51,306 bases of DNA. Origin: a bacterium (GTDB taxonomy: Bacteria > CLD3 > SB21). Position numbers and translations under genes: made by a program. A model generated the notes under the pieces. That model did no database searches, was not told the DNA's origin, and worked only from the letters and a program-made list of their open reading frames with translations. Numbering within the stretch: the stretch's first letter is position 1; each line of letters opens with the position of its first letter. Shown piece by piece: positions 9,131 through 17,242 of this stretch. The DNA lies in the NCBI GenBank assembly GCA_019695335.1, contig JAIBAF010000003.1, positions 1 to 51,306 of the forward strand, in the 5' to 3' direction.

Positions 9131-9835
9131 ATGAGCGAGCAGAATAATAATTCGGTCAACAAAGTCGATTTCTTGAAAAAAGTTCCGATCTTTAGCGAAC
9201 TTGCACGTAAAGACTTAGAGCGCATTGCTCAGGTAGCTCATTCGCGAAAATATTATCGAGATAACGTCATACTCATCGAGGAAGAAACCGGTCAGACATT
9301 GTTCATTGTTATGAACGGCCAGGTCAAAATTTCGCGTGTGAGTGAGGACGGGCGAGAGGTTATTCTGGCCGTGATGGGTGAGGGCGATTTTTTTGGTGAA
9401 TTGTCTTTATTGGATGGCCAATCCCGTTCAGCCAATGTCACGGTTTTAAAAGATTCTGAAATGCTGCTTATTCATCGCGACGATTTTTTACGATTACTTA
9501 ACGAATTTCCACAAATCGCCATTAACCTGTTACGCGAATTAGCGGGCCGATTAAGAAAATCGGATGCACAGATCAAAAGCCTTTCGTTAAAAAACGCTAC
9601 CGGTAAAGTAACGGCCACGATTTTAAGACTCGCGGAAGACATCGGAGTGTTTTCGGATAAGCAATTGGAAATATCTAATCTTCCTACTCAGCAAGACTTG
9701 GCTAATATGGCCGGAACCAGTCGCGAAACTATTTCTCGTGTGATTCAAAAACTCATTAATCGTAAAGAAGTTTGTAAAGAAGGTAATAAACTGATCATTT
9801 TAGATTACGAACGCTTCAGAAAAGAATACTCGTAA
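9131..9835 (+). CDS. Crp/Fnr-family transcriptional regulator
   Basis: A DNA-binding regulator of 234 residues. The N-terminal cyclic-nucleotide-type beta-roll (about 13-130) has LFIVMNGQVKISR and GDFFGELSLLDGQSRSANV, the phosphate-binding cassette region. A long dimerisation helix follows, then a winged helix-turn-helix with LPTQQDLANMAGTSRETISR (about 184-203). No Cys cluster for an iron-sulfur centre is present, so it is not a canonical oxygen-sensing FNR. Cyclic AMP binding is possible since the cassette is well kept. It is a single-gene unit between its own promoter and the terminator at 9858-9892. Confidence 0.92.
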   Translation: MSEQNNNSVNKVDFLKKVPIFSELARKDLERIAQVAHSRKYYRDNVILIEEETGQTLFIVMNGQVKISRVSEDGREVILAVMGEGDFFGELSLLDGQSRSANVTVLKDSEMLLIHRDDFLRLLNEFPQIAINLLRELAGRLRKSDAQIKSLSLKNATGKVTATILRLAEDIGVFSDKQLEISNLPTQQDLANMAGTSRETISRVIQKLINRKEVCKEGNKLIILDYERFRKEYS

Positions 9836-9857
9836 TTTTATTCAATGAAAAATTTCC

Positions 9858-9892
9858 ATAAAAGCCAATCTCGATAAGGGATTGGCTTTTAT
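9858..9892 (+). terminator. Rho-independent terminator after the Crp/Fnr gene
   Basis: A perfect 13-bp inverted repeat (9858-9870 and 9880-9892) around a 9-nt loop, with AAAAGCC/GGCTTTT arms and a T-rich right flank. It separates the regulator from the hybrid kinase. Confidence 0.8.
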
Positions 9893-9956
9893 ATTTAATG
9901 GATTTTATGATCAGATTCGTATATATTGAGCCACAATTTTCAGAAATTGCAAATCC

Positions 9957-12059
9957 ATGAATTTTAGACCCAAAATTTTGGTATGTGAGCCCAATCCACA
10001 GACCATGGTTACGTTGACCACCATCCTCACGCACAACAATTATTCAATGGAAAAAGCCTATGATGGGCATGAGGTGTTGGATAAAATAAAAACACTTCAT
10101 TACGATCTGGCACTTGTCTCAGCAGACATGCCGGGAATTGATGGTTTTCAGGTGTGCAGGCTTTTGAAAGAAAGCGAACAAACCCGTCATATTCCGGCCA
10201 TGATCATAGCCTCGATGAGCGATCATGTGACACGCAATCGGGCTATCGAGTCCGGTGCGGAAGAGTTTATTACTACGCCGATTAATCGGGTCGAATTGCT
10301 GGCTCGCGTGGTTACCTTGCTTCGAATTAAAAATTTGCACGACACGCTTCAGCGTCAGATTCAGGAAAAAGAAGACGAACGGAAAAAATTGGCTCAAAAA
10401 ACCAATGAACTTCGGATTCTGTCTGAAATTGCCCGGGTCGTTATTTCCGTGAAAGACCGGCAAAGTGCAATGAATGAAATTGTCAATCATATTCGCAATG
10501 CATTTGCCGTCGAAGGCGTTCTGCTTGCCATAAGACATGAAACAGCATGGGTTGTTGAATCGCTTTCGGACAATCTTTCGCAATTGCATTCAGGACAGAT
10601 CATCGATAAAACCGTTACCATTTTCGATTATGTTTTGCAAAATGAAAAGCCTGTCATTGTCAACAACGTATTGACTGATGAGCGCTTTTCGCCTTTGCTT
10701 ACCCGTTTTACGGGTTTTATGATCAAAACCGCTTTATGTTCGCCGATTTTCGTTCGCGGCTCACTCATTGGCGTGTTGGTTATTTTTAATAAGAAAGATT
10801 TATCGTTATTTGAAACCGCTGATTTGACTTTACTGATGACCTTGTCGGGACAAATTGCGCTTGCCATCGAAAACATGCAGCTTTTTGACCGACTGTCCAG
10901 TTACAATAAAAATTTGCAGGAACAAATCAGCGTTTCAACACAAGCCTTGCTTGATTTGAAAAATTTTAATGAAAGTATTATTCAGAATATCAGTTCCGGG
11001 CTTATTACAGTGGACTTTTCAGGGAAAATTGTATTTGCCAATCGTGCAGGCGCAGGTATTCTTGGATACAACGAGATTGAATTGCTGGATAAGAATCTTA
11101 CCGATATTATTGGCTCCAAAGCGGCTCAGACTATTCTACAGCCGCATGAAGGCGATACGAGCGTTGGAGCGGAAATATTGATTCAAACAAAGCAGGCCAA
11201 AGATATCTACATCGGGTATACTACCAGCTTTCGTTATGATCCGGAAAAGAAAATGGTCGGATATATTCTTAGTTTCCGCGATATTACTCAAATAAAGGAA
11301 ATGCGTTCGACGATTTTGAAAATGGACCGGCTGGTTTCTTTAGGCATGCTGACGAGCGGTATTGCGCATGAAATTCGTAATCCGCTTGCGGGTATTAAAA
11401 CTATGGCGCAAGCTCTTGAAAAAGAACTCGGGCCCGAGGATACGCGGTTGGAGTATGTCAGCCGGATTATCAAACAGATCAATCGATTAAACGAGTTACT
11501 TAAAGCTTTTTTTACGTATGCCAAACCGGTACGCCCCGAAAAGCAATACTGCAATCTGGCTGACATTGTTAAAGAAGTTCGTGAACTAACCCGGCAACGT
11601 TGTGAAAATGAAAAGATCAACGTGGAAGAATTTTACGATCCATATATTTCAAAATTATTTGTAGATGAAAATCAGATCGAGCAGGTGTTGATCAATTTGA
11701 TCATCAACGCCATTGACGCGATGAAACACGGCGGTGTATTAACTGTTGAGGCACAAAATGCTAAACGTGCTTTGCCGCCGCGTTTTGCCGAAGCGCGTGA
11801 GATGATCGAAATAAAAATTTCCGATACCGGTATGGGAATTTCAAAAGAAAACCTGAAATCTATTTTTGATCCGTTTTTCACTACTAAACAAAACGGCGTC
11901 GGATTAGGATTATCTATTGTTTACCGAATTATACATGAACATGGCGGGGAAGTGCTGGTCGATAGTGTTGAAAAAAAAGGAACGACATTTACTATTTTAC
12001 TGCCGCTGCATGATCAATTGCATCATGTAGACATTGACAGGCGGATATCCATGACGTAA
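9957..12059 (+). CDS. Hybrid histidine kinase: degenerate receiver-GAF-PAS-HisKA-HATPase
   Basis: A soluble 700-residue sensor kinase. The N-terminal receiver fold (1-125) has lost its chemistry: the acidic pair is CEPNP, the phosphoacceptor site is Ser55 (LVSADMPGIDGF), and the Lys site is Thr107 (ITTPINR). A coiled coil (about 126-150) leads to a GAF domain (about 155-300), then a PAS domain starting near 340 (IIQNISSGLITVDFSG). HisKA has SGIAHEIRNPLAG with H471. HATPase boxes are NLIINAIDAMKHGG, SDTGMGIS and GVGLGLSIVYRIIHEHGGE. It is followed 18 nt later by a receiver regulator, its likely phosphotransfer partner. Inputs are probably a GAF/PAS small-molecule signal and a protein contact through the dead receiver. 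Confidence 0.92.
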   Translation: MNFRPKILVCEPNPQTMVTLTTILTHNNYSMEKAYDGHEVLDKIKTLHYDLALVSADMPGIDGFQVCRLLKESEQTRHIPAMIIASMSDHVTRNRAIESGAEEFITTPINRVELLARVVTLLRIKNLHDTLQRQIQEKEDERKKLAQKTNELRILSEIARVVISVKDRQSAMNEIVNHIRNAFAVEGVLLAIRHETAWVVESLSDNLSQLHSGQIIDKTVTIFDYVLQNEKPVIVNNVLTDERFSPLLTRFTGFMIKTALCSPIFVRGSLIGVLVIFNKKDLSLFETADLTLLMTLSGQIALAIENMQLFDRLSSYNKNLQEQISVSTQALLDLKNFNESIIQNISSGLITVDFSGKIVFANRAGAGILGYNEIELLDKNLTDIIGSKAAQTILQPHEGDTSVGAEILIQTKQAKDIYIGYTTSFRYDPEKKMVGYILSFRDITQIKEMRSTILKMDRLVSLGMLTSGIAHEIRNPLAGIKTMAQALEKELGPEDTRLEYVSRIIKQINRLNELLKAFFTYAKPVRPEKQYCNLADIVKEVRELTRQRCENEKINVEEFYDPYISKLFVDENQIEQVLINLIINAIDAMKHGGVLTVEAQNAKRALPPRFAEAREMIEIKISDTGMGISKENLKSIFDPFFTTKQNGVGLGLSIVYRIIHEHGGEVLVDSVEKKGTTFTILLPLHDQLHHVDIDRRISMT

Positions 12060-12077
12060 TTAAATTCCAGGATTACT

Positions 12078-13169
12078 ATGAAGAAAAAAGTTTTGGTAGT
12101 TGATGACGAAGAAGATTTGACGTGGAGTATTTCAAAAAATCTGGCTAAGGACAAAGACATTTACGAGATCGTTTGTGTCAATAACGGCCAGGAAGCGTTG
12201 AACGTTTTGTCGCAAGTTCCGGTCGACTTAGTTGTCAGCGATATTAAAATGCCTGGCATTACCGGGCTTGATCTGCTCATGAAGATCAAAGAAACATATT
12301 CGAGCACCAAAGTCATAATTATGACGGCATTTGGTTCAGCGGATGTACAAAAAGAAGCTACTGCTCGTGGTTCATTGTATTACATCGAAAAGCCTTTTGA
12401 AATTGAAGACTTGCGGACATTAATTAATAAAGCCATTGCAGATAAAAAAGGTTTCGATGGCAAAGTGACAGATTTTCAACTGTCAGATCTGATTCAAATG
12501 AACGTATTGGGAAGAATGATAGCTGCGCTCGTTGTAACAAAGGATAACGAACGTGGTACGATTTACTTTGCCGAAGGCAATATTGTCCACGCGGAATGCG
12601 GATCCATTGTTGGCGATGAAGCCTTTTATAAAATACTTTCATGGGAAGACGGTAAATTTGAATTTCGTAAAGGAGAACGGTCCGATCAGGAATCGATTAC
12701 GCGAGGCTGGCAGAGTTTGCTTTTGGAAGGAATGCGACGAAAAGACGAAGTCAATCCGGAATCGAAAACCCAAATGAAAGAAGTTTCACGGCAGGAAAGC
12801 TTAGAGAAAATCAAAGGCTGTTTGGGAGAATTTATCAAATTGAAAGGCATTGATTTGATATCTATCGTCGACGGTTCAGGCTTTTCGCGCGCCTCGTTGC
12901 AAAATGACAAAAAAGAAGACGTGTTGGATATTACAAGTTTACCGGGAATCATCACTCCTGGATTGGAATATCTGAACAAATGTAATGTCGATGTAAAAGG
13001 CAATGGCCTTCGTATTGTTACAATTGAATACAACAGTAAAACCCTAATTTTTTCACCTCTGCCATCGGGAGTTGAATGGTTGTTTATCGTGTGTGAGCCT
13101 GAAGTGAACTTAGGGGCTGTTCGCATGGCGATAAAAAAACAAGTGCCGATTCTCGCAGATATTTTATAG
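12078..13169 (+). CDS. Response regulator: receiver-DUF4388 (PATAN)-roadblock/LC7-like
   Basis: The receiver (1-120) is intact: acidic cluster DDEED at 9-13, phosphoacceptor D55 in VVSDIKMPG, and K105 in IEKPFEIE. The middle (about 124-215) fits DUF4388/PATAN: LSDLIQMNVLGRMIAALVV, GTIYFAEGNIVHAECG, GDEAFYKILSW and GKFEFR. The C-terminal third (about 245-360) looks like a roadblock/LC7 module, LISIVDGSGFSRASL to SGVEWLFIVCEP, the type used to control small GTPases. No DNA-binding domain is present, so the output is protein-protein. It is the probable target of the 9957 kinase just upstream. The roadblock call is less certain than the other two. Confidence 0.85.
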   Translation: MKKKVLVVDDEEDLTWSISKNLAKDKDIYEIVCVNNGQEALNVLSQVPVDLVVSDIKMPGITGLDLLMKIKETYSSTKVIIMTAFGSADVQKEATARGSLYYIEKPFEIEDLRTLINKAIADKKGFDGKVTDFQLSDLIQMNVLGRMIAALVVTKDNERGTIYFAEGNIVHAECGSIVGDEAFYKILSWEDGKFEFRKGERSDQESITRGWQSLLLEGMRRKDEVNPESKTQMKEVSRQESLEKIKGCLGEFIKLKGIDLISIVDGSGFSRASLQNDKKEDVLDITSLPGIITPGLEYLNKCNVDVKGNGLRIVTIEYNSKTLIFSPLPSGVEWLFIVCEPEVNLGAVRMAIKKQVPILADIL

Positions 13170-13177
13170 GATACTTG

Positions 13178-14023
13178 ATGGTTCTCGATCAAACTGATTT
13201 CGTCGATTTGCATATGCATTCCGTTCATTCGGACGGACAATTGCCGATTCGTTCTATTATTGATTTTGCGGCAGGCGCCGGATTACGGGCGATTGCCATT
13301 ACCGATCATGACACGGTAGAGGGCGTTGATGAAGCGATGCAGCTAGGCCGTGAAAAAGGACTTGAAATAATTTCGGGTGTTGAACTTAGTGCAACGATTG
13401 AAAACAGAGACATTCATATTTTGGGTTATTTGTTTAATCATTCGGATAAACATTTTTTGGATCGTATCAGTCATTTTAAAGATGAGCGTTATAAACGGGC
13501 TGAAAAGATGGTGCGCAAACTGAACAATGCCGGAGTTCATTTACAAATGGATTCTGTAATGGAATTTGCGGGCCAAGCGGCTGTGGGACGTCCGCACATT
13601 GCCGATGCAATGGTGAAACACGGATTTGCCGAATCCATCGAAGTTGCTTTTCGTGATTATATCGGCTACGGCGGGATTGCATACGAAGATAAATTTAATA
13701 TTACACCGGAAGAGGCCATTCGCATTATAACAGACGCTGGTGGTCTTTCATTTTTGGCGCATCCTTCACTTAATTTGAAGCAAAAATATTTATACCAAGT
13801 GATTCGATCAGGAATTCATGGAATCGAAACCATTCATCCGAATCATTCAGAAAGCTCGTCAAGTTATTATAAGCGAATTGCTATGCAGCATGCTTTGCTT
13901 GAATCCGGCGGATCGGATTGCCATGGCCGTAACGGTGAAATCAATATCGGGAAATATCGAGTGCCTTATAGGGTAATTGAAGCAATGAAAGAAAAGTTGA
14001 ACAAGAAAACGGGGGGTCGATGA
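13178..14023 (+). CDS. PHP-domain phosphoesterase (YciV/TrpH/RNase AM-like)
   Basis: A metal-dependent phosphoesterase. The PHP active-site set is complete: HMHSVHSDG near the N-terminus, AITDHDTVEG, GVELSA, DIHILGYLF, FLAHPSL and a terminal GGSDCHG. Characterised members degrade 3',5'-bisphosphonucleotides such as pAp or act as 5'-3' exoribonucleases. The ATG at 13178 is preferred over the TTG at 13175 because AGGA at 13168-13171 is then better spaced. It gives 281 residues. Its last four bases overlap the start of the RelA-like gene, so the pair is translationally coupled. That coupling suggests a substrate linked to the neighbour's product, which is inference. Confidence 0.88.
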   Translation: MVLDQTDFVDLHMHSVHSDGQLPIRSIIDFAAGAGLRAIAITDHDTVEGVDEAMQLGREKGLEIISGVELSATIENRDIHILGYLFNHSDKHFLDRISHFKDERYKRAEKMVRKLNNAGVHLQMDSVMEFAGQAAVGRPHIADAMVKHGFAESIEVAFRDYIGYGGIAYEDKFNITPEEAIRIITDAGGLSFLAHPSLNLKQKYLYQVIRSGIHGIETIHPNHSESSSSYYKRIAMQHALLESGGSDCHGRNGEINIGKYRVPYRVIEAMKEKLNKKTGGR

Positions 14024-15126
14024 GTCATACGGCCACGATACCTCAATTTCATAATGCTTATACCCATCTATCCGACAGAGAAGCGCATTACATCAGCCAG
14101 ATGACGATCAGCGATCTGGAGGCTATTCGATTGGTTTTGGAGGGTAATTCGGTCATTGACTGGTTCCGACTTGATTTTTCTTCAGACGAACAAATCGAAT
14201 TATTTCTTAGAGTCAACGGTTATGACGCTAATCAAACCCATGATCTTAAGCGCATCGACCGGCTTCGTCGGGAAGCTATTGCGTATCTGGATTTAAATTA
14301 CCCGCACCGGCTGCCGCCGGAATTACGCGAAAACGAAATTCCAATTCATAAATTATTTTATTGGGCATCGGGATCTTACAAACGCTCGAAAATTCAAATG
14401 TTTGCTTGCATGGTTTTAAAAATCATGCATACGCTCAATCATATCGATGCGCGGGAACTTATGCATAGTTGTGAATTTCGCGCATCGGAGTTGTACACGG
14501 CCGTCGAACGTAAAGTTGAAAATGCGATCGTGACTATGCAAAACGAAGGCTTCCATATTGTTGATTTTTACGGAAGCCATAAAGATAAATTCAGTATGAT
14601 AACAAAGCTTATTTCCAAGAAAGAAAATCATGCGGCGGCCATTTATGATAGAATACGATTTCGTATCATTACTTTAACGGTGTCGGACATTTTACCTATG
14701 CTATACTATCTTGGGCGAACAATTTGCCCATTTAATTATGTAATTCCGGGGAGTTCACATAACAGCCTGATTCCTTATCCTGACTTGCTTTCCCATTTTT
14801 CGCGATTTGAGCATTATGCTTCATATTTACGAAAGACGACGTCATTATCAGGTGCTGCGAAAAATAATTCCAACCAATTTTCAGATCCAGGCTACAAAGT
14901 CATTAATATTGTTAGCGACGTGCCGATAAGGGTCGATGAGTTGTTGTATACGCCGGATTTTGCTGAACTCGGAAGGATTATTTTCGTGCCGGTCGAGTTT
15001 CAGATTATGGATCAGGAGACGTATCACAGTAACGAAGCAGGCAACAGCAACCACAAAAAATATAAACAACGACAATCCGAAGCCGTTAATATCCGCTTGG
15101 GAATCCATCTTACTGACCACTTCTAA
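14020..15126 (+). CDS. Divergent RelA/SpoT-like nucleotidyltransferase protein (TIGR04552-like)
   Basis: Not a standard annotated enzyme. The C-terminal half follows the order of a RelA/SpoT synthetase domain: YGSHKDKFSMITKLISKK (about 194-211, basic ATP-binding stretch), IYDRIRFRII (208-217, cf. DLIGIRVI), a degenerate GYQSLH site as GYKVINIVSD (301-310), and VEFQIMDQETYHSNEAGNS (325-343) followed by HKKYK (345-349, cf. EIQIRT...AEyG.AAHwkYK). The acidic residue of E-x-Q-I is kept. The first 150 residues have no HD hydrolase motif. I recall an unnamed family, TIGR04552, with this length and look, but could not check. Predicted to transfer pyrophosphate or act on nucleotides; activity is uncertain because the GYQSLH site is altered. 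Coupled to the PHP gene. Confidence 0.62.
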   Translation: MSHTATIPQFHNAYTHLSDREAHYISQMTISDLEAIRLVLEGNSVIDWFRLDFSSDEQIELFLRVNGYDANQTHDLKRIDRLRREAIAYLDLNYPHRLPPELRENEIPIHKLFYWASGSYKRSKIQMFACMVLKIMHTLNHIDARELMHSCEFRASELYTAVERKVENAIVTMQNEGFHIVDFYGSHKDKFSMITKLISKKENHAAAIYDRIRFRIITLTVSDILPMLYYLGRTICPFNYVIPGSSHNSLIPYPDLLSHFSRFEHYASYLRKTTSLSGAAKNNSNQFSDPGYKVINIVSDVPIRVDELLYTPDFAELGRIIFVPVEFQIMDQETYHSNEAGNSNHKKYKQRQSEAVNIRLGIHLTDHF

Positions 15127-15138
15127 CGCTATTTCTCC

Positions 15139-15852
15139 ATGCGCATTTCTGCCATTGTTCCTGTCCTGAATGAAGAATCTGTTATCGATTCGTTTCTGCA
15201 ATGGCATATGAATTTAAACGAAATAGACGAATGGATTGTAGTGGATGGGGGAAGTAACGATCGAACACTTGAACGAGTTGATGCATTTCAAAAACAATGT
15301 GCAAAGATCAAATTAATATCAGGCGAGCAGTTACGAGGTCGTGCAAAACAAATGAATGCAGGAGCTTTATCAGCCAATGGCGAGGTTTTATTGTTTTTAC
15401 ATGTTGACTGCAAATTGGATCGACTTGCTCCCGCAGTTTTGAAAAATGCAATGGGTCACGAGCATTTAATCGGCGGGGGGTTTTATAAAAAATATGAAAA
15501 TGAAACCGTATTATTGAAAATTTATCGCTCAATCATGAATGTTCTTCGAACTCAGTGGCTGAGAAATTTAGTCGGGACAAATGGGATTTTTGTCAGGAAA
15601 AATATTTTTGAAAAAATCGGCGGTTATCCGGATACCCCGATCTTGGAAGACATGCTTTTATGTGATCGTATGAAATCAGCTGGAAAATTGGCCATGATCA
15701 AACCCTATATAATTGTTTCATCACGTAGATATTTTAAAGATGGCGTTCTTCGGAGAATTGTAATGGCCTTAAAAATTTTGTTCTTGTTCCGAATTATGAA
15801 AATATCACCCGATCAATTAAAATCGTATTATCTGAAAACAGTTAAGGAGTAG
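15139..15852 (+). CDS. Glycosyltransferase family 2 (TIGR04283-like)
   Basis: An inverting GT-A enzyme of 237 residues. It starts with ISAIVPVLNEE, then DEWIVVDGGSNDRT, RGRAKQMNAGALSANGEVLL and LFLHVDCKLD (the DxD metal site region). This matches the rSAM/selenodomain-associated transferase 2 family (TIGR04283), including GGGFY, VGTNGIFVRK and PILEDMLLCDRMKSAG. Family members in some cyanobacteria are linked to arsenosugar synthesis. The partner TIGR04282 gene that often lies beside it is not in this window. It is 12 nt after the RelA-like gene and 3 nt before the HAD gene, inside one plus-strand unit. Confidence 0.87.
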   Translation: MRISAIVPVLNEESVIDSFLQWHMNLNEIDEWIVVDGGSNDRTLERVDAFQKQCAKIKLISGEQLRGRAKQMNAGALSANGEVLLFLHVDCKLDRLAPAVLKNAMGHEHLIGGGFYKKYENETVLLKIYRSIMNVLRTQWLRNLVGTNGIFVRKNIFEKIGGYPDTPILEDMLLCDRMKSAGKLAMIKPYIIVSSRRYFKDGVLRRIVMALKILFLFRIMKISPDQLKSYYLKTVKE

Positions 15853-15855
15853 TGT

Positions 15856-16509
15856 TTGTCAGTATTGCATAACATTGATACAATTTTATTTGATTTTGAC
15901 GGCGTAGTCATTCAAAGTATTGAAGATCATTACAAATCGTGGAATCAAGCCTTTGCTCGTTTTGGGGTAACGGTTCAATGGAACGATTTTGCCGTGTTAG
16001 AAGGGCAAAGTTTATATACCATTGCATCCCAATTATGCAAGCTTTATAACATTTCTCAAGCCGAACATCGGGCCATTGGCGTCGAAAAAAATGCCCTATA
16101 TTTGACCACAGCAACCATTCGTTTTTATGACGATATTTTTCCGGCGTTGGAATATTTACGCCTACAAAAAAAAAGCATTGGTTTAGTTACCGGAGCACAT
16201 CGCGATCGCTTTGATCAGACGGTCGGCATGGATTTTAAAAATAAATTTGACGTCATCATTACAGCCGATGATGTTACACGTACGAAACCTGACCCGGAGC
16301 CTTATTTACTTGCTGCTACAAAACTAAACAAACTTCCGGCTAGTTGTTTGGTAATCGAAAATGCTCCACTTGGAATAGAGGCCGCTAAAAATGCAGGTAT
16401 GCTATGTTTTGCGTTGACGACAACTTTGCCGGCAGAATTTTTGAGTAAAGCAGACTGGATTGGAAAAAGCGTAACCGATGTCATTCAATTGATAAAAAAA
16501 TGTCAGTGA
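15856..16509 (+). CDS. HAD-superfamily hydrolase, beta-phosphoglucomutase-like subfamily
   Basis: A phosphatase or phosphomutase of 217 residues. HAD motif I is LFDFDGVVIQS with nucleophile Asp, motif II is GLVTGAHRD, and the later motifs include RTKPDPEPYLLAATKL and VIENAPLGIEAAKNAGM. The cap domain lies between motifs I and II and is of the small helical C1 type. The start is a TTG at 15856: the AAGGAG at 15844-15849 is spaced 6 nt from it and the gene directly abuts the GT2 stop. It overlaps the methyltransferase by 10 nt. The substrate is unknown; a sugar phosphate is the usual case. Confidence 0.88.
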   Translation: MSVLHNIDTILFDFDGVVIQSIEDHYKSWNQAFARFGVTVQWNDFAVLEGQSLYTIASQLCKLYNISQAEHRAIGVEKNALYLTTATIRFYDDIFPALEYLRLQKKSIGLVTGAHRDRFDQTVGMDFKNKFDVIITADDVTRTKPDPEPYLLAATKLNKLPASCLVIENAPLGIEAAKNAGMLCFALTTTLPAEFLSKADWIGKSVTDVIQLIKKCQ

Positions 16510-17240
16510 CCAACGTAAATCCATACTCAAAATTGGCAGCCATTTATGACGGTATGATGGAACAGGTGGATTACCATCTTTGGGCGCATTATATTGATTC
16601 ACTGCTCAAGTCATTCGGACATGACGTTAAAGAAGTCTGCGAATTGGCTTGCGGAACGGGTTCGCTGGCAATTGAACTTTCTAAATATGGGTATCAATTA
16701 ACTTGTTCCGATCAATCGGCCGATATGATCGATTGTGCCAGCGCTAAAGTTTCAAAAAAAAATAGAAACATTTCGTTTTTTATCAGCGATATGTGTAATT
16801 TTAAATCTGATCGGAATTTTGACGCTGTTATTTGCATTTATGACAGCATTAATTATTTAATGGACGAAATTAGTTTGAAGTCTTTTTTTATGAATGCCCA
16901 TCGGTTATTGAAAAAAAATGCAATAATGATTTTTGATGCCTGTACGGAAATCAATTCACTTGAAAATTTTGATAAGCGGTATGAAAACGACCGTCATCAC
17001 CACTATGTGCGCCGCAGCCGGTATTTAAAAAATGACCGCATCCAGGAAAATGAAATTGAAATTACAAGAGGCAATAAAAAATACATAGAAGTCCATCGAC
17101 AGAAAATTTATCCACTGGAAGTTTTCAAACGTATTCTTCAGACGTTGCCGTTCGAAATATTGGCTCAGTATTCCAATTTCTCGTACGATCCCGGTACAGA
17201 ATCTTCTGAACGCGTTCATTTTGTATTGAAAGCGAAATAG
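16500..17240 (+). CDS. Class I SAM-dependent methyltransferase
   Basis: A 246-residue Rossmann-fold methyltransferase. SAM motif I is VCELACGTGSLAIELS (about 42-57), followed by LTCSDQSADMIDCA (motif II acidic residue) and NFDAVICIYDSINYLMD (motif IV). The C-terminal part has a beta-rich segment YIEVHRQKIYPLEVFKRIL seen in small-molecule methyltransferases. It begins 10 nt inside the HAD gene and ends 2 nt before the nucleoside phosphorylase. There is no good ribosome-binding site, so it probably relies on coupling. The methyl acceptor is not predictable. Confidence 0.88.
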   Translation: MSVTNVNPYSKLAAIYDGMMEQVDYHLWAHYIDSLLKSFGHDVKEVCELACGTGSLAIELSKYGYQLTCSDQSADMIDCASAKVSKKNRNISFFISDMCNFKSDRNFDAVICIYDSINYLMDEISLKSFFMNAHRLLKKNAIMIFDACTEINSLENFDKRYENDRHHHYVRRSRYLKNDRIQENEIEITRGNKKYIEVHRQKIYPLEVFKRILQTLPFEILAQYSNFSYDPGTESSERVHFVLKAK

Positions 17241-17242
17241 GC

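Noticed and set aside
12686-13240. 184-codon minus-strand frame opposite the PATAN regulator
   Set aside because: It overlaps two well-supported plus-strand genes and shows no domain.
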